Source of the DNA: Maricaulis sp034659015
GTDB taxonomy: Bacteria; Pseudomonadota; Alphaproteobacteria; Caulobacterales; Maricaulaceae
Assembly: GCA_034659015.1 (NCBI GenBank)
Contig: JAYEGL010000017.1
Coordinates: 372,001 to 436,000 of the forward strand
DNA: 64,000 bases
Direction: 5' to 3'
Positions 26,905-35,185 of the stretch are shown one piece after another (within the stretch, counting starts at the first letter, position 1; every line of letters starts with the position of its first letter). The translations under genes were made by a program, and so were the position numbers. The notes under the pieces were generated by a model. The model worked only from the letters and a program-made list of their open reading frames with translations, was not told where the DNA came from and made no database searches.

Positions 26905-27097
26905 GCGGTGGCAGGTCTTCCGGCTTGCGGGTCGTCGCGGACGATGCACCTTCCCGGGCCAACAAGAACCCAGTGGTTTCATTTGCATCGCCGCTCGCCG
27001 CTTACGGCTGCGGGCACAGCGCCGGACTTGGCAAGCCTCCCGAAAGAGCCCCTGCCGCACCGGCTTCCCGATTAATCCCGTGAGGGAACCATCGCGG
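26905..27097 (-). ncRNA. Cobalamin (B12) riboswitch controlling btuBFCD
   Basis: Read on the minus strand, the leader shows the class signatures in order: GGTTCCC, GGGAAGCCGGTG, the conserved core GCTGTGCCCGCAGCCGTAAG, the P-arm CCACTGGG, and the 3' AGCCGGAAGACCTGCC. It ends about 120 nt before the btuB start codon. Binding of adenosylcobalamin is expected to block expression of btuB and the coupled transporter. Confidence 0.95.
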
Positions 27098-27149
27098 CGC
27101 GGACGCTAGGGCCGCCTGCGCGAAAAAGCAATCCTTGGCATCCGGGCGA

Positions 27150-28034
27150 TCAGTCGCGGGCGGCCAGCTCGGCTTCCAGGTCCCGGATGCGCTGGTGAAG
27201 AGCGCGTTCCTTCACGCGCTCCGGACGGGACAGTGTCTGCTCGAGCGCCCGCAATTGGCGCTGTGCCTTAAGCCAGCGCGCCCAGAGCAACATGACCTTC
27301 GGTCCCTCGACCAGATAGCGGCGCCACATGCGGCGCGGCTCCAGGCCGAGCCGGTGCAGCCATTCCAGCCGCGCCTGCTGCATCCAGCGCGGCGCGCGCT
27401 GCGCCTTGCCGCCGAGAAAGTCCAGCGAAGCCCCGACGCACAGGCCGACCCCGGTGCAGTCACCGCGGTCCAGACAGGCCTCGGCAATCATTTCCTGCTG
27501 CGGCGAGCCCACGCAGATCAGCACGAAGCGCGCCGGATTCTCGGCCACGAAACGGGCGCACTCCGCAATGGCTTCGGGATTGTCGCGCAGCCCCATCGGC
27601 GGTTCGTGCCAGCGCACATCCTTCAGCCCGTAGCGCGTGGCCACCGCATCGACGACGGATTTCGTGCCACCGATGATGGTCAGCGGCTCGTCCGGATCGA
27701 TCGCCGTCTCGAAGAGTTTTTCTGTCAGGTCCGATCCGGGCGCGATGTCGATGGACTGGCCGGACATCCGCCCGATCATTTCCAGCACACGGCTGTCGCA
27801 AACGGTCAGCCAGGCCTGGGCGTAAAGAGTGGCGAGCACGGTATCGCGCTCGAGACGGACCAGATGGTCGACATTCGGCGTCACCACGAAGGCAAAGGGC
27901 TTTTCGCGGTCACGCTCGGTGATACGGCGCAGCGCCGTCTCCAGCCCGATCCTGTCGAAGGCGGAATTCAGAAACCAGATATGACGCGAGCCGCTTCGCC
28001 GGTCGACGAATGTATCGCTGGCCACTGACTGCAT
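27150..28034 (-). CDS. WecG/TagA/CpsF-family glycosyltransferase
   Basis: This 294-residue glycosyltransferase (GT26 family) adds an N-acetylmannosamine-type or related sugar to a lipid-linked precursor of surface polysaccharide. Signatures are FVVTPNVDHLVRL, LTVCDSRVLEMIGR, ICVGSPQQEMI and CVGASLDFLGGKAQRAPRWM. A basic, helical C-terminus (RRYLVEGPKVMLLWARWLKA) probably sits on the membrane. The start follows GAGG. Substrate is unknown; no polysaccharide assembly cluster surrounds it. Confidence 0.9.
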   Translation of the reverse strand: MQSVASDTFVDRRSGSRHIWFLNSAFDRIGLETALRRITERDREKPFAFVVTPNVDHLVRLERDTVLATLYAQAWLTVCDSRVLEMIGRMSGQSIDIAPGSDLTEKLFETAIDPDEPLTIIGGTKSVVDAVATRYGLKDVRWHEPPMGLRDNPEAIAECARFVAENPARFVLICVGSPQQEMIAEACLDRGDCTGVGLCVGASLDFLGGKAQRAPRWMQQARLEWLHRLGLEPRRMWRRYLVEGPKVMLLWARWLKAQRQLRALEQTLSRPERVKERALHQRIRDLEAELAARD

Positions 28035-28181
28035 GATCTGACACCTCTGTACCGAAACGCATCAAATGACGGGTTCTCCCCCGTCGTGTTGCAAGCCACG
28101 CGCCGATTTCCCCGGCCGGTTGCATCCGAAACGGGTCCTGGCGGCATCCCTCCCCATGAAGACGTGGATGAGGGTCTCGTC

Positions 28182-28433
28182 ATGGTTATCAAATCGGCGA
28201 TCATTGCTGTTCTGACAGCACTTCCGGCGCTCTCGATCGCGGTCCCGGCTGTGACCGGAACGACGCTCACCCTGTCGGTCGGCGCACTCTCCCTGGATTA
28301 TGACAGCCGCGACGGGTTCGACCTCGGTATCGAGGCGGCCTGTTTTGTGACACGCTGCCCGCTGGCGCAGCTGAGCATCGCCCGCCGCGAAGCGCCGCCG
28401 AGCGTCACCGCGGTCGGCTATCGCTCGGTCTAG
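28182..28433 (+). CDS. Small secreted hypothetical protein
   Basis: The 83-residue reading frame starts MVIKSAIIAVLTALPALSIA, a signal peptide or single membrane anchor, with GAGGG ahead of the ATG. The mature part contains two cysteines seven apart (CFVTRC context), which could form a disulfide. No family is recognised. It lies alone between divergent wecG-like and convergent mnmC, so coding status is moderately supported. Confidence 0.5.
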   Translation: MVIKSAIIAVLTALPALSIAVPAVTGTTLTLSVGALSLDYDSRDGFDLGIEAACFVTRCPLAQLSIARREAPPSVTAVGYRSV

Positions 28434-28442
28434 CGGCGACGA

Positions 28443-30179
28443 TCAGGACTGCCGCCGCCGGCGCCGTTCCTCGAACCGCCCCGGATCGACACTGGCAGCG
28501 CCGGCGCTTTCCAGCGGCGAGACATGACCGAGAATTTCGCTGGCGACATGCTCGGCCAGCAAGGGGGCGTGGGCGAACCCGCGCGAACCGAGGCCGGACA
28601 GGATGAATTGCCGCGCGCCGAGGCGGCCGGCGACGGGCAGACGATCGGGCGTCGAGGCCCGCACGCCCCGCCAGGTGGTAACGACCTCTCCGGCCCGGAC
28701 TTCCGGCAGCACCTCGGCCAGCGCCTGGCGAAACCCGTCCACGGCCGGCCCTTCCGGCCCCGCATCCTCGCCCTTCACATGGGTCGCACCGACCAGAATC
28801 CCGCCCGGCGCCGCGCAAGCATAGCCGCCCCAGGTGACCGGCGTTTGCGGCGGATCGCCGGCAAAGACGGCAACCTGTCCCGCGCTCGGCGCGATATCGC
28901 GGAACCAGCGCGCCGCCCCGGCCCCGCCGGCGTGAATGACGATATCGGCACGATGGACCTCCCGCCCGTCCGGGTCCATCAGGCGGACGCCCCACTCGCC
29001 GTCCTTCACCGCGTCGATCCCGGCTTGCCGCACCGGCACATCGCCCAGCATCTGCGCGACGATCCGGGCCGGTTCGATGCGCGCGGCGGCCCGCATCTGC
29101 AACGCCTCGCCGTCCCAGTCCAGGCGCTCGTCCATCATCGCGGCGATACCGGCGAAGCGCCCGGCCTCGCGTGCATCCTTCGCCCGGCGGACCACGCCGC
29201 CGGGGTAGAAACCGTCGAAACGGGCATAGGCGTTGCGGGCAAAATCGAAAGCCGCGAGCGTGGCACGGACATGCGGCCGGTCGGCGCGTTCCAGACGCGG
29301 CGTGAGCAGACCGGCCGGCGCACCCGAAGCGCCGCCCGCCACGCCAGCGCGGTCGAACACCGCCACCTCGCAGCCGCGCGCCGTCAGCGATCGCGCCAGG
29401 CTGGCCCCGGCAATACCCGCGCCGATGACGGCGATCCGGCCCGGCCGCAGTGCCTCGCCCCGATGCACCCCCGGGAAGACCGCTTCCAGGCGCTCGCGCT
29501 TGCGGCCGAAACCGGGACGTTTGGCCACCTCGAAACCCGCCGTCTGCAGACCCCGGCGCACATCGCCGGCGACGGTAAACGTGCCGATCCGTGCCCCCGG
29601 CGCGGACAGACGGCCGACATGGTCGAGGACCGGCTGCGACCACATCGCCGCGTTGCGCGCCGGTGCAAAGCCGTCGAGAAACCAGGCATCGACGGATGCG
29701 GACATGTTGGCGAGCGCCGCTTCGGCCTCGTCGTGAAAGACGGTGATGGCGAGACCGTCTGCGGGGAAGACCATCCGGTGCGCCCCCTTCAGACGGGGCG
29801 GCCATTGCGCCAGGAGCTTGTCCGCCAGCGGTTGCAGGGCCGGCCAGGCGGCGAAGGCGCGTGCGGCCTCGCCGCGCGAGAGGGGGTGTTTTTCCACCGA
29901 GACGACATCCAGCCAGGCGCCGGCCGGCCGGGTCTCGCGCCACAACTGCCACAGCGCCAGCACGTTCAGGCCGGTTCCGAAACCCAGCTCGCCGACCGTG
30001 AAATGCCGACGCCCCTGCCAGGCCTCCGGCAGGCCGCAGCCTTTCAGGAAGACGGCCCGCGTCTCTTCCAGCCCGTCCTCGGCGGAGAAATACACATCGC
30101 CATAGTCTTCGGCACGCGGCCCGGACGGCGCGCTCCAGTCGAGCCGGGCCGGGTCGCAGACGAGGATGTCGCCGTTCAT
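28443..30179 (-). CDS. mnmC: Bifunctional tRNA mnm5s2U biosynthesis protein MnmC
   Basis: MnmC finishes 5-methylaminomethyl-2-thiouridine at the tRNA wobble position. The 578 residues contain an N-terminal methyltransferase (MnmD part, about 1-240: FTVGELGFGTGLNVLALW and VDAWFLDGFAPARNAAMW). A C-terminal FAD-dependent oxidoreductase follows (about 255-560), with dinucleotide motif AVIGAGIAGASLARSLTARG and terminal FILSGLGSRGFAHAPLLAEH. The order and length match the fused gammaproteobacterial and alphaproteobacterial enzyme. It follows the hydrolase-like gene by 13 bp. Confidence 0.94.
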   Translation of the reverse strand: MNGDILVCDPARLDWSAPSGPRAEDYGDVYFSAEDGLEETRAVFLKGCGLPEAWQGRRHFTVGELGFGTGLNVLALWQLWRETRPAGAWLDVVSVEKHPLSRGEAARAFAAWPALQPLADKLLAQWPPRLKGAHRMVFPADGLAITVFHDEAEAALANMSASVDAWFLDGFAPARNAAMWSQPVLDHVGRLSAPGARIGTFTVAGDVRRGLQTAGFEVAKRPGFGRKRERLEAVFPGVHRGEALRPGRIAVIGAGIAGASLARSLTARGCEVAVFDRAGVAGGASGAPAGLLTPRLERADRPHVRATLAAFDFARNAYARFDGFYPGGVVRRAKDAREAGRFAGIAAMMDERLDWDGEALQMRAAARIEPARIVAQMLGDVPVRQAGIDAVKDGEWGVRLMDPDGREVHRADIVIHAGGAGAARWFRDIAPSAGQVAVFAGDPPQTPVTWGGYACAAPGGILVGATHVKGEDAGPEGPAVDGFRQALAEVLPEVRAGEVVTTWRGVRASTPDRLPVAGRLGARQFILSGLGSRGFAHAPLLAEHVASEILGHVSPLESAGAASVDPGRFEERRRRRQS

Positions 30180-30192
30180 GCCGGGTTCGCCC

Positions 30193-30744
30193 CTAGAGCG
30201 TCTGGGTGAAGCGGGCGAAGGCCATCAGGCCTTCCGGCCAGGGACCGTGCCCGCTTTCCGGCTCGAAATGCCCCGCTTCGCCGGCATTGCCGAAACGGAT
30301 GTCCCAGTCCCGCGCCCAGGCCTCGGCCTTGGTGAAGTTGCAGTTGGGATCGTTCGAACTGGCCAGGAGCAGGCCGGCAAAGCCCAGCGGTTCGCGCGGC
30401 ACGGGATCGAAACCGTGCTCGCCGTAACTGTCCTTGAGCTCCGGCCGTTCCCAGTCGGACGCCCCGACCAGGAAGGCCCCGGCGATCTTGCCCGTCAGGG
30501 CCGGTGCGGCATGGGCCACGGTGAGCACGCCCAGAGCATGGGCCACGAGGATGACGGGCTTTTCCGCCTCGCCGACCGTATCGACCAGCCGGTTCACCCA
30601 GGTCTCGCGCTGCGGACGGTTCCAGTCGTCCTGTTCGACCCGGCGCGCGGTGGACATGTTGGTCTGCCAGCGCGACATCCAGTGGAAGGGCGAGACATTG
30701 CCCGCCCCCGGGACCATGAGAATTTCGCTGTCCTTGATCTTCAT
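30193..30744 (-). CDS. RBBP9/YdeN-type alpha/beta hydrolase with Ser-to-Ala nucleophile
   Basis: This 183-residue protein has the small RBBP9-type serine hydrolase fold. SSNDPNC (Asp 132) and AGHFEPESG (His 159) are the expected family acid and base positions. The nucleophile elbow, normally HSxG, reads VAHALG, with Ala at residue 70 (codon GCT), so classical serine hydrolase activity should be lost. It could be a binding protein or regulator. It probably shares a transcript with mnmC. Confidence 0.85.
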   Translation of the reverse strand: MKIKDSEILMVPGAGNVSPFHWMSRWQTNMSTARRVEQDDWNRPQRETWVNRLVDTVGEAEKPVILVAHALGVLTVAHAAPALTGKIAGAFLVGASDWERPELKDSYGEHGFDPVPREPLGFAGLLLASSNDPNCNFTKAEAWARDWDIRFGNAGEAGHFEPESGHGPWPEGLMAFARFTQTL

Positions 30745-30794
30745 GGCGCCCTTCTAACGCCGATCGGCGCGAAGGCCATCCCCCCAAATGAAAC

Positions 30795-30820
30795 GGCGCG
30801 GAACCCGGAGGTTCCGCGCC
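30795..30820 (-). terminator. Terminator hairpin after motA
   Basis: GGCGCGGAACC-CGGA-GGTTCCGCGCC is a perfect 11-bp stem, followed on the minus strand by GTTTCATTTG, 26 bp past the motA stop. Confidence 0.75.
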
Positions 30821-30845
30821 AGTTGTCCTCGTGCGGCTTTGTAGA

Positions 30846-31718
30846 TCAGCCGACTTCTGAGGGAATCTGGTCCAGGGCGGTTTCCAGCTCGGTGAAGCTG
30901 GGCTGGATCTTGGACGGCACGCCGCCACGTCCGATCTCCACGGAGATCTGCGCCGCATTGCCGTGCAGATGCGCCACCAGTACATCCTGGATGATCTTGT
31001 AGAACTGGTGTTCCTCGTCATAGACGGACTGCATGTAGGCCGCGAAAGGACCGACAAAACCATAGGCGAGGAAAACGCCGAGGAAGGTACCGACCAGGGC
31101 ACCGCCGATATAGCCGCCCAGAATGGCCGGCGGGCTCTCGATCGCGCCCATCGTCTTGATCACGCCCAGCACCGCGGCCACGATGCCCAGAGCCGGCAGG
31201 CCGTCGGCCATGGTCTGCAGGGCATGGGCCGGGTCGGCAGCTTCGTGATGGTGCTTTTCCAGCTGCTTTTCCATCGCGTCCTCGACCTGGTGGGGATCCT
31301 CCAGGTTCATCGTCATCATGCGCAGCGTGTCGCAGATGAAGTCGACGGCGAAATGGTCCTTCATGATCCGCGGGTAGCGGGTGAAGATGGCGCTCTCCGT
31401 GGGGTTCTCGATATGACTTTCGAGCGCGATAACCCCTTTTGTCTTCATTGTTTTTGTTAGCAGGAACAAGAGTGAGAGCAAGTCGGTATAGTCCGATCCC
31501 TTCCATTTCGGCCCGGTGAAGATCTTGGCGAAATCGCCCAGCGTCTTCATGACCGTCTTCGGCTTGTTGCCGATCAGGAAGGAGCCCACGGCCGCCCCGC
31601 CGATCATCATCAGCTCGAAGGGCATGGCTTTGAGGATGACGTCGAAATGGCCGCCGGCCAGCGAGAAGCCGCCGAACACCATCACGAACACGACAATGAT
31701 GCCGATAATCTGGAACAT
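30846..31718 (-). CDS. motA: Flagellar stator protein MotA
   Basis: This 290-residue inner-membrane protein forms with MotB the proton channel that drives the flagellum. Four hydrophobic segments are visible: about residues 3-22, 33-50, and a pair near 170-190 and 205-225. The proline-rich coupling region is LPALGIVAAVLGVIKTMGAI, followed by GGALVGTFLGVFLAYGFVGP. Cytoplasmic charged residues precede the third helix. motB is not adjacent; the gene is monocistronic with its own terminator, as in several alphaproteobacteria. Confidence 0.95.
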   Translation of the reverse strand: MFQIIGIIVVFVMVFGGFSLAGGHFDVILKAMPFELMMIGGAAVGSFLIGNKPKTVMKTLGDFAKIFTGPKWKGSDYTDLLSLLFLLTKTMKTKGVIALESHIENPTESAIFTRYPRIMKDHFAVDFICDTLRMMTMNLEDPHQVEDAMEKQLEKHHHEAADPAHALQTMADGLPALGIVAAVLGVIKTMGAIESPPAILGGYIGGALVGTFLGVFLAYGFVGPFAAYMQSVYDEEHQFYKIIQDVLVAHLHGNAAQISVEIGRGGVPSKIQPSFTELETALDQIPSEVG

Positions 31719-31776
31719 TTTGTACCGTCCACCGCTCTTCTAGGGCCGTTTCTCGACCCGCTTGACCGGCACTATG

Positions 31777-31799
31777 ACCGGACAAGCTTAATGTCCGGT
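31777..31799. promoter_or_regulatory. Inverted repeat upstream of the MFS transporter gene
   Basis: ACCGGACA-N7-TGTCCGGT is a perfect 8-bp inverted repeat in the motA/MFS divergent region and resembles a dimeric-repressor operator. A second inverted repeat, CCGGGCA-TGCC-TGCCCGG, lies near 31861-31878. No regulator gene is adjacent. Confidence 0.35.
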
Positions 31800-31916
31800 T
31801 GAACGCGCGTTATGCGGGCGTTTACAGATCCCCGCCCGGTCCCGCCTCCGAAACGGACAGCCGGGCATGCCTGCCCGGGCAAAAACGCATTGGACGGTTT
31901 TAAATCAGGCGTCTAC

Positions 31917-33200
31917 ATGACGGTGATGATCCCGTCCCAGCAAGCGTCCACCCCCACGAGTCCCGGCGAACGCCGCCAGGCCTTCCGCCTGCTCTTCCTG
32001 TGTCTCATGGCCACGGGCATCGGCAACAACATGCTGTTCGCGATCCTGCCGCCGCTGGCGCGCGGGCTGGCGGTGCCGGAATACTGGGTCGGCGCGATCT
32101 ATACCCTCTCCGCCGTGCTCTTCATGACGATGACGCCGGTCTGGGGCGCCCTGTCCGACCGGCGCGGGCGCAAACCCTTCATCGTCTTCGGCCTGTCCGC
32201 CTTCGCCTGTTCCACCCTGATCTTCGCAGGCGCGGCCTGGGCGGGCGAGAGCGGCTGGATCCCGCCGCTCGGCGCGATTTTCGCCATGGCGCTGGCGCGC
32301 ACCCTGTTCGGCTCGCTCGGCTCGGCGACCAATCCGTCGGCCCAGGCCTATGTCGCCGACCGGACCAGCCCGTCCGAGCGGACCGAGGCGCTGGCCGGGC
32401 TGACGGCCGCCTTCGGACTGGGTGCGGTGATCGGCCCCACCCTCGCCGCCACGCTGGTCGAACTGGTCGGCGTGCCGATCTTCATGGTGATCATTTCCGC
32501 CATCGTCGCCTCGGGCGCGCTGGGCGTGTGGTTCCGCCTGCCGGAACAATCGCCGCCGAAACAGCAGAACCGGCCGATCAACCCGTTCGCGCAATTCGCT
32601 TTCGGGGCCGATCCGCGCATCCTGCCTTTCGTGGCCTATGGCTGCGTCGCCTGGATCGTGCAGTCGCTGAGCCTGTCCACCCTGGCCTTCTTCGTGATGG
32701 ACTCGCTGGGTCTGGACGAAAGCGCCGGCCTGCAGATGTCGTCCATCGCCCTGGCCGCCGGAGCCGGCGCGCTGATCGTGGCGCAGCTGATCGTGATCCC
32801 GGCCCTGCACGCCAGCCCGCGCATCCTGATGTCGCTCGGCGCCGCCATCACCATGGCCGGCTTCGCCCTGATGATCGTCGCGCCGAACTATGCCGGCATC
32901 GTCACCGCCTACATCCTGATCAGCTTCGCCTTCGGCCTGGCCCGGTCCGGTTTCGTCGGCGGCGCCTCGATCGCGGTGAAGCCGGAAGAGCAGGGACGCG
33001 TGGCCGGCATCACCACGGCCAGCGCCGGCGTCGGCTTCATCATCGGGCCGGTCGGCGGATTGTTCATGTACAACCAGCTCGGCCACCTCGTGCCTTACTA
33101 TGTCGCCTTCGTGCTCGCCGCAGTGACGCTCGCTCTGGCCTGGCTGCACCCGGGCATCAAGCGCGTGGCGAACATCGTCGAGGTCAAGCCGGAGCCGTAG
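31917..33200 (+). CDS. MFS transporter, drug/solute efflux-like
   Basis: This 427-residue membrane protein has 12 hydrophobic segments. The MFS loop 2-3 signature is VWGALSDRRGRKPFIVFGLS and the first half has GAVIGPTLAATLVELVG, a motif-C-like segment of drug:H+ antiporters. ATG 31917 was preferred to upstream in-frame codons because it begins just before the first helix (FRLLFLCLMATGIGNNMLF). Substrate is unknown. Confidence 0.9.
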   Translation: MTVMIPSQQASTPTSPGERRQAFRLLFLCLMATGIGNNMLFAILPPLARGLAVPEYWVGAIYTLSAVLFMTMTPVWGALSDRRGRKPFIVFGLSAFACSTLIFAGAAWAGESGWIPPLGAIFAMALARTLFGSLGSATNPSAQAYVADRTSPSERTEALAGLTAAFGLGAVIGPTLAATLVELVGVPIFMVIISAIVASGALGVWFRLPEQSPPKQQNRPINPFAQFAFGADPRILPFVAYGCVAWIVQSLSLSTLAFFVMDSLGLDESAGLQMSSIALAAGAGALIVAQLIVIPALHASPRILMSLGAAITMAGFALMIVAPNYAGIVTAYILISFAFGLARSGFVGGASIAVKPEEQGRVAGITTASAGVGFIIGPVGGLFMYNQLGHLVPYYVAFVLAAVTLALAWLHPGIKRVANIVEVKPEP

Positions 33201-33203
33201 AGG

Positions 33204-34415
33204 CTAGCGCGTCGCCTGCGCCGCCAGCACCGCGTTGTACATCGCTTCCCCGACATAGCCGTCAGCCTCGATCCCCTGCATGCGCTGGAAGTTGCGCAGG
33301 GCGCGGCGGGTATTCGGTCCGGCCAGGCCGTCCGGCGTGCCGGCGTCGAAACCGAGCGCGTTGAGCGCCGCCTGCAGTTCGCGTGTCTGGCTGCGGGTGA
33401 TGGGCGGATTGCTTTCCGGCCAGGGCCCTTCGAGCGGCTCGGCACCGGCGATCCGGTCGGCCAGATGGGCGACGCCGATCGCATAACTGGTGGAGTTGTT
33501 GTAGCGCTTGATGACGCGGAAATTGGGGAAGGTCAGGAAGCCGGGTCCGGCCGCGCCGGCCGGCAGTTCCAGCCGCGCCGCCTGCATCAGCAGGTCGGCC
33601 CCCCATTCGCCGCGCGCCGGCGTCACGCCCATCATCGCCCATTCCGAGACCAGGCGCGACCGGGCGGGCTCCCAGTCGTAAAAATCGAAGTCCCCGGGCA
33701 GGTCGACTTCGACAAAGGCCGGCTCGCCCGGCCGCCAGCCGGCGCGGCTGAGCAGATTGGCGGCCGAGGCCAGCGCGTCGCCCTCATGCGTCCAGATATT
33801 CCGGCGGCCGTCGCCGTCCCAGTCATGGGCGCGTTCCAGATAGGTGGACGGGATGAACTGCATCTGGCCCATCGCCCCGGCCCAGGAGCCGGTGAGCTGG
33901 TCGCGGCTGGCATACCCGTTGTCGATCATGTGACCGACGGCGATCAGCTCGCCCTCGGCCCAGGCGCGGCGGCGGCCTTCCCAGGCCAGCGTCGCCAGCG
34001 AGCGCACGATATCGTTGTTGCCGGTGATCTCGCCATAGGAGCTCTCCAGCCCCCAGATCGCAATCAGGATTTCCGGCCGCACCTCGAACTGCGCAGCGAC
34101 GGCATCGACGGTCTCGCGATGCGCGTCATAGGTGGCGCGGCCGTTGCGGATGCGCAGATCCGAGGCAGCGATATCCAGATAGGACCAGAGCGGGCGGACG
34201 AATTCCGGCTGGGAGCGGTCGCGTTCGATGATCGCCATGTCCGGCTCGAGCCCGTCCAGCATGGACGACACGGTCTCCGGCGTGGCGCCGGACGCTTCGA
34301 GCCGGTCGCGGAAACCGGCCAGCCAGTCGTCAAACGTCTCGCCGTCGGGCTGGGCCAGCGCCGTGGCGGTAAAGGCGGAAACAAGGGCCAGACCGGCCAG
34401 AAGGGTGCGGATCAT
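33204..34415 (-). CDS. MltB-type lytic murein transglycosylase with peptidoglycan-binding domain
   Basis: This 403-residue periplasmic enzyme cleaves peptidoglycan glycan strands to 1,6-anhydro products. It has a signal peptide (LLAGLALVSAFTATALAQ). The SLT-type catalytic domain spans about residues 28-320, with catalytic Glu 124 in WGLESSYGEITG and family motifs GAMGQMQFIPSTYL and DWDGDGRRNIW. A C-terminal PG_binding_1 domain (about 340-400, LQAALNALGFDAGTPDGLAG) completes it. Its start overlaps the stop of a DUF1194 gene by ATGA, placing it last in a three-gene coupled operon. Confidence 0.94.
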   Translation of the reverse strand: MIRTLLAGLALVSAFTATALAQPDGETFDDWLAGFRDRLEASGATPETVSSMLDGLEPDMAIIERDRSQPEFVRPLWSYLDIAASDLRIRNGRATYDAHRETVDAVAAQFEVRPEILIAIWGLESSYGEITGNNDIVRSLATLAWEGRRRAWAEGELIAVGHMIDNGYASRDQLTGSWAGAMGQMQFIPSTYLERAHDWDGDGRRNIWTHEGDALASAANLLSRAGWRPGEPAFVEVDLPGDFDFYDWEPARSRLVSEWAMMGVTPARGEWGADLLMQAARLELPAGAAGPGFLTFPNFRVIKRYNNSTSYAIGVAHLADRIAGAEPLEGPWPESNPPITRSQTRELQAALNALGFDAGTPDGLAGPNTRRALRNFQRMQGIEADGYVGEAMYNAVLAAQATR

Positions 34416-35185
34416 CCATTCCTCGTGAAGCGCAGCGGATCGAGATTGGCGATCTCGATGATAAGCTTCCGTGTCAGCGCGTCCACGAAATCATGATGTT
34501 CGTCTGTCGGCGAAATGAAGGCGCCGGGCCCGGCGATGACCTCGCGTTCGAAATAGGCCGCCACATCGATCGACACGGAGGGCCGGAAAGGGTGCTGGCT
34601 GGCATTGTCAATCGGCAGACCGTTGATCGTCACCATGTCATCGACGGCGCGCTCACGGGCCGCGGCCAGGCTGGGTCCGGCATTCTGCGGACCGTCGCCG
34701 GACAGGTCGACCACGCGGCGGACGCCTTCATAGGCATTGCCGGCGATCAGGCTGACGGAATTGTCGATCGCCGCGCCGATCGCCGTGCGCCGGCCGGAGA
34801 CGAAGGGCGCCGTGGCCAGCGTGGCGGCAAAGGCGCGGGCATCGGCCTCCGTCTCGATCACCGTCCAGGGCGCGACGACGCGCTGGAAGTCGGCATCGGC
34901 CCATTCCAGATACATCACGGCGATCCGGCCATAACCACCCGACTGGATGGCGGCAATCACCTCGGGGTCGGCCAGGGCGGCGACATGGCCCTCGCGCTGA
35001 CGGCGCGCCTCGGCCTCGTCGATCGAGGAGGACACATCCACGGCCAGGACCAGTTCCAGATCGACGCGCTCGCGCCCGTCCTCGGTGTACTGCACCTCAC
35101 GGGCACGATCGTCCGGCGCGCGCTCGACCGCACTCAGGCCGATGGCGGTCAGAACAAGCGCACACACATACAAGCCGGCTCTCAC
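34412..35185 (-). CDS. Secreted DUF1194 von Willebrand factor A-like protein (second copy)
   Basis: The 257-residue exported protein has an N-terminal hydrophobic signal (GLYVCALVLTAIGLSAV) and a vWA-like domain whose metal-ion site reads VLAVDVSSSIDEAEARRQRE (DxSxS). Downstream it has VIETEADARAFAATLATAPF, a Ser/Thr-rich TAIGAAIDNSV and DLSGDGPQNAG. It starts at GTG 35185, overlapping the paralogue's stop as GTGA. DUF1194 proteins are common in alphaproteobacteria but uncharacterised; protein binding through the MIDAS site is likely. Confidence 0.9.
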   Translation of the reverse strand: MRAGLYVCALVLTAIGLSAVERAPDDRAREVQYTEDGRERVDLELVLAVDVSSSIDEAEARRQREGHVAALADPEVIAAIQSGGYGRIAVMYLEWADADFQRVVAPWTVIETEADARAFAATLATAPFVSGRRTAIGAAIDNSVSLIAGNAYEGVRRVVDLSGDGPQNAGPSLAAARERAVDDMVTINGLPIDNASQHPFRPSVSIDVAAYFEREVIAGPGAFISPTDEHHDFVDALTRKLIIEIANLDPLRFTRNG

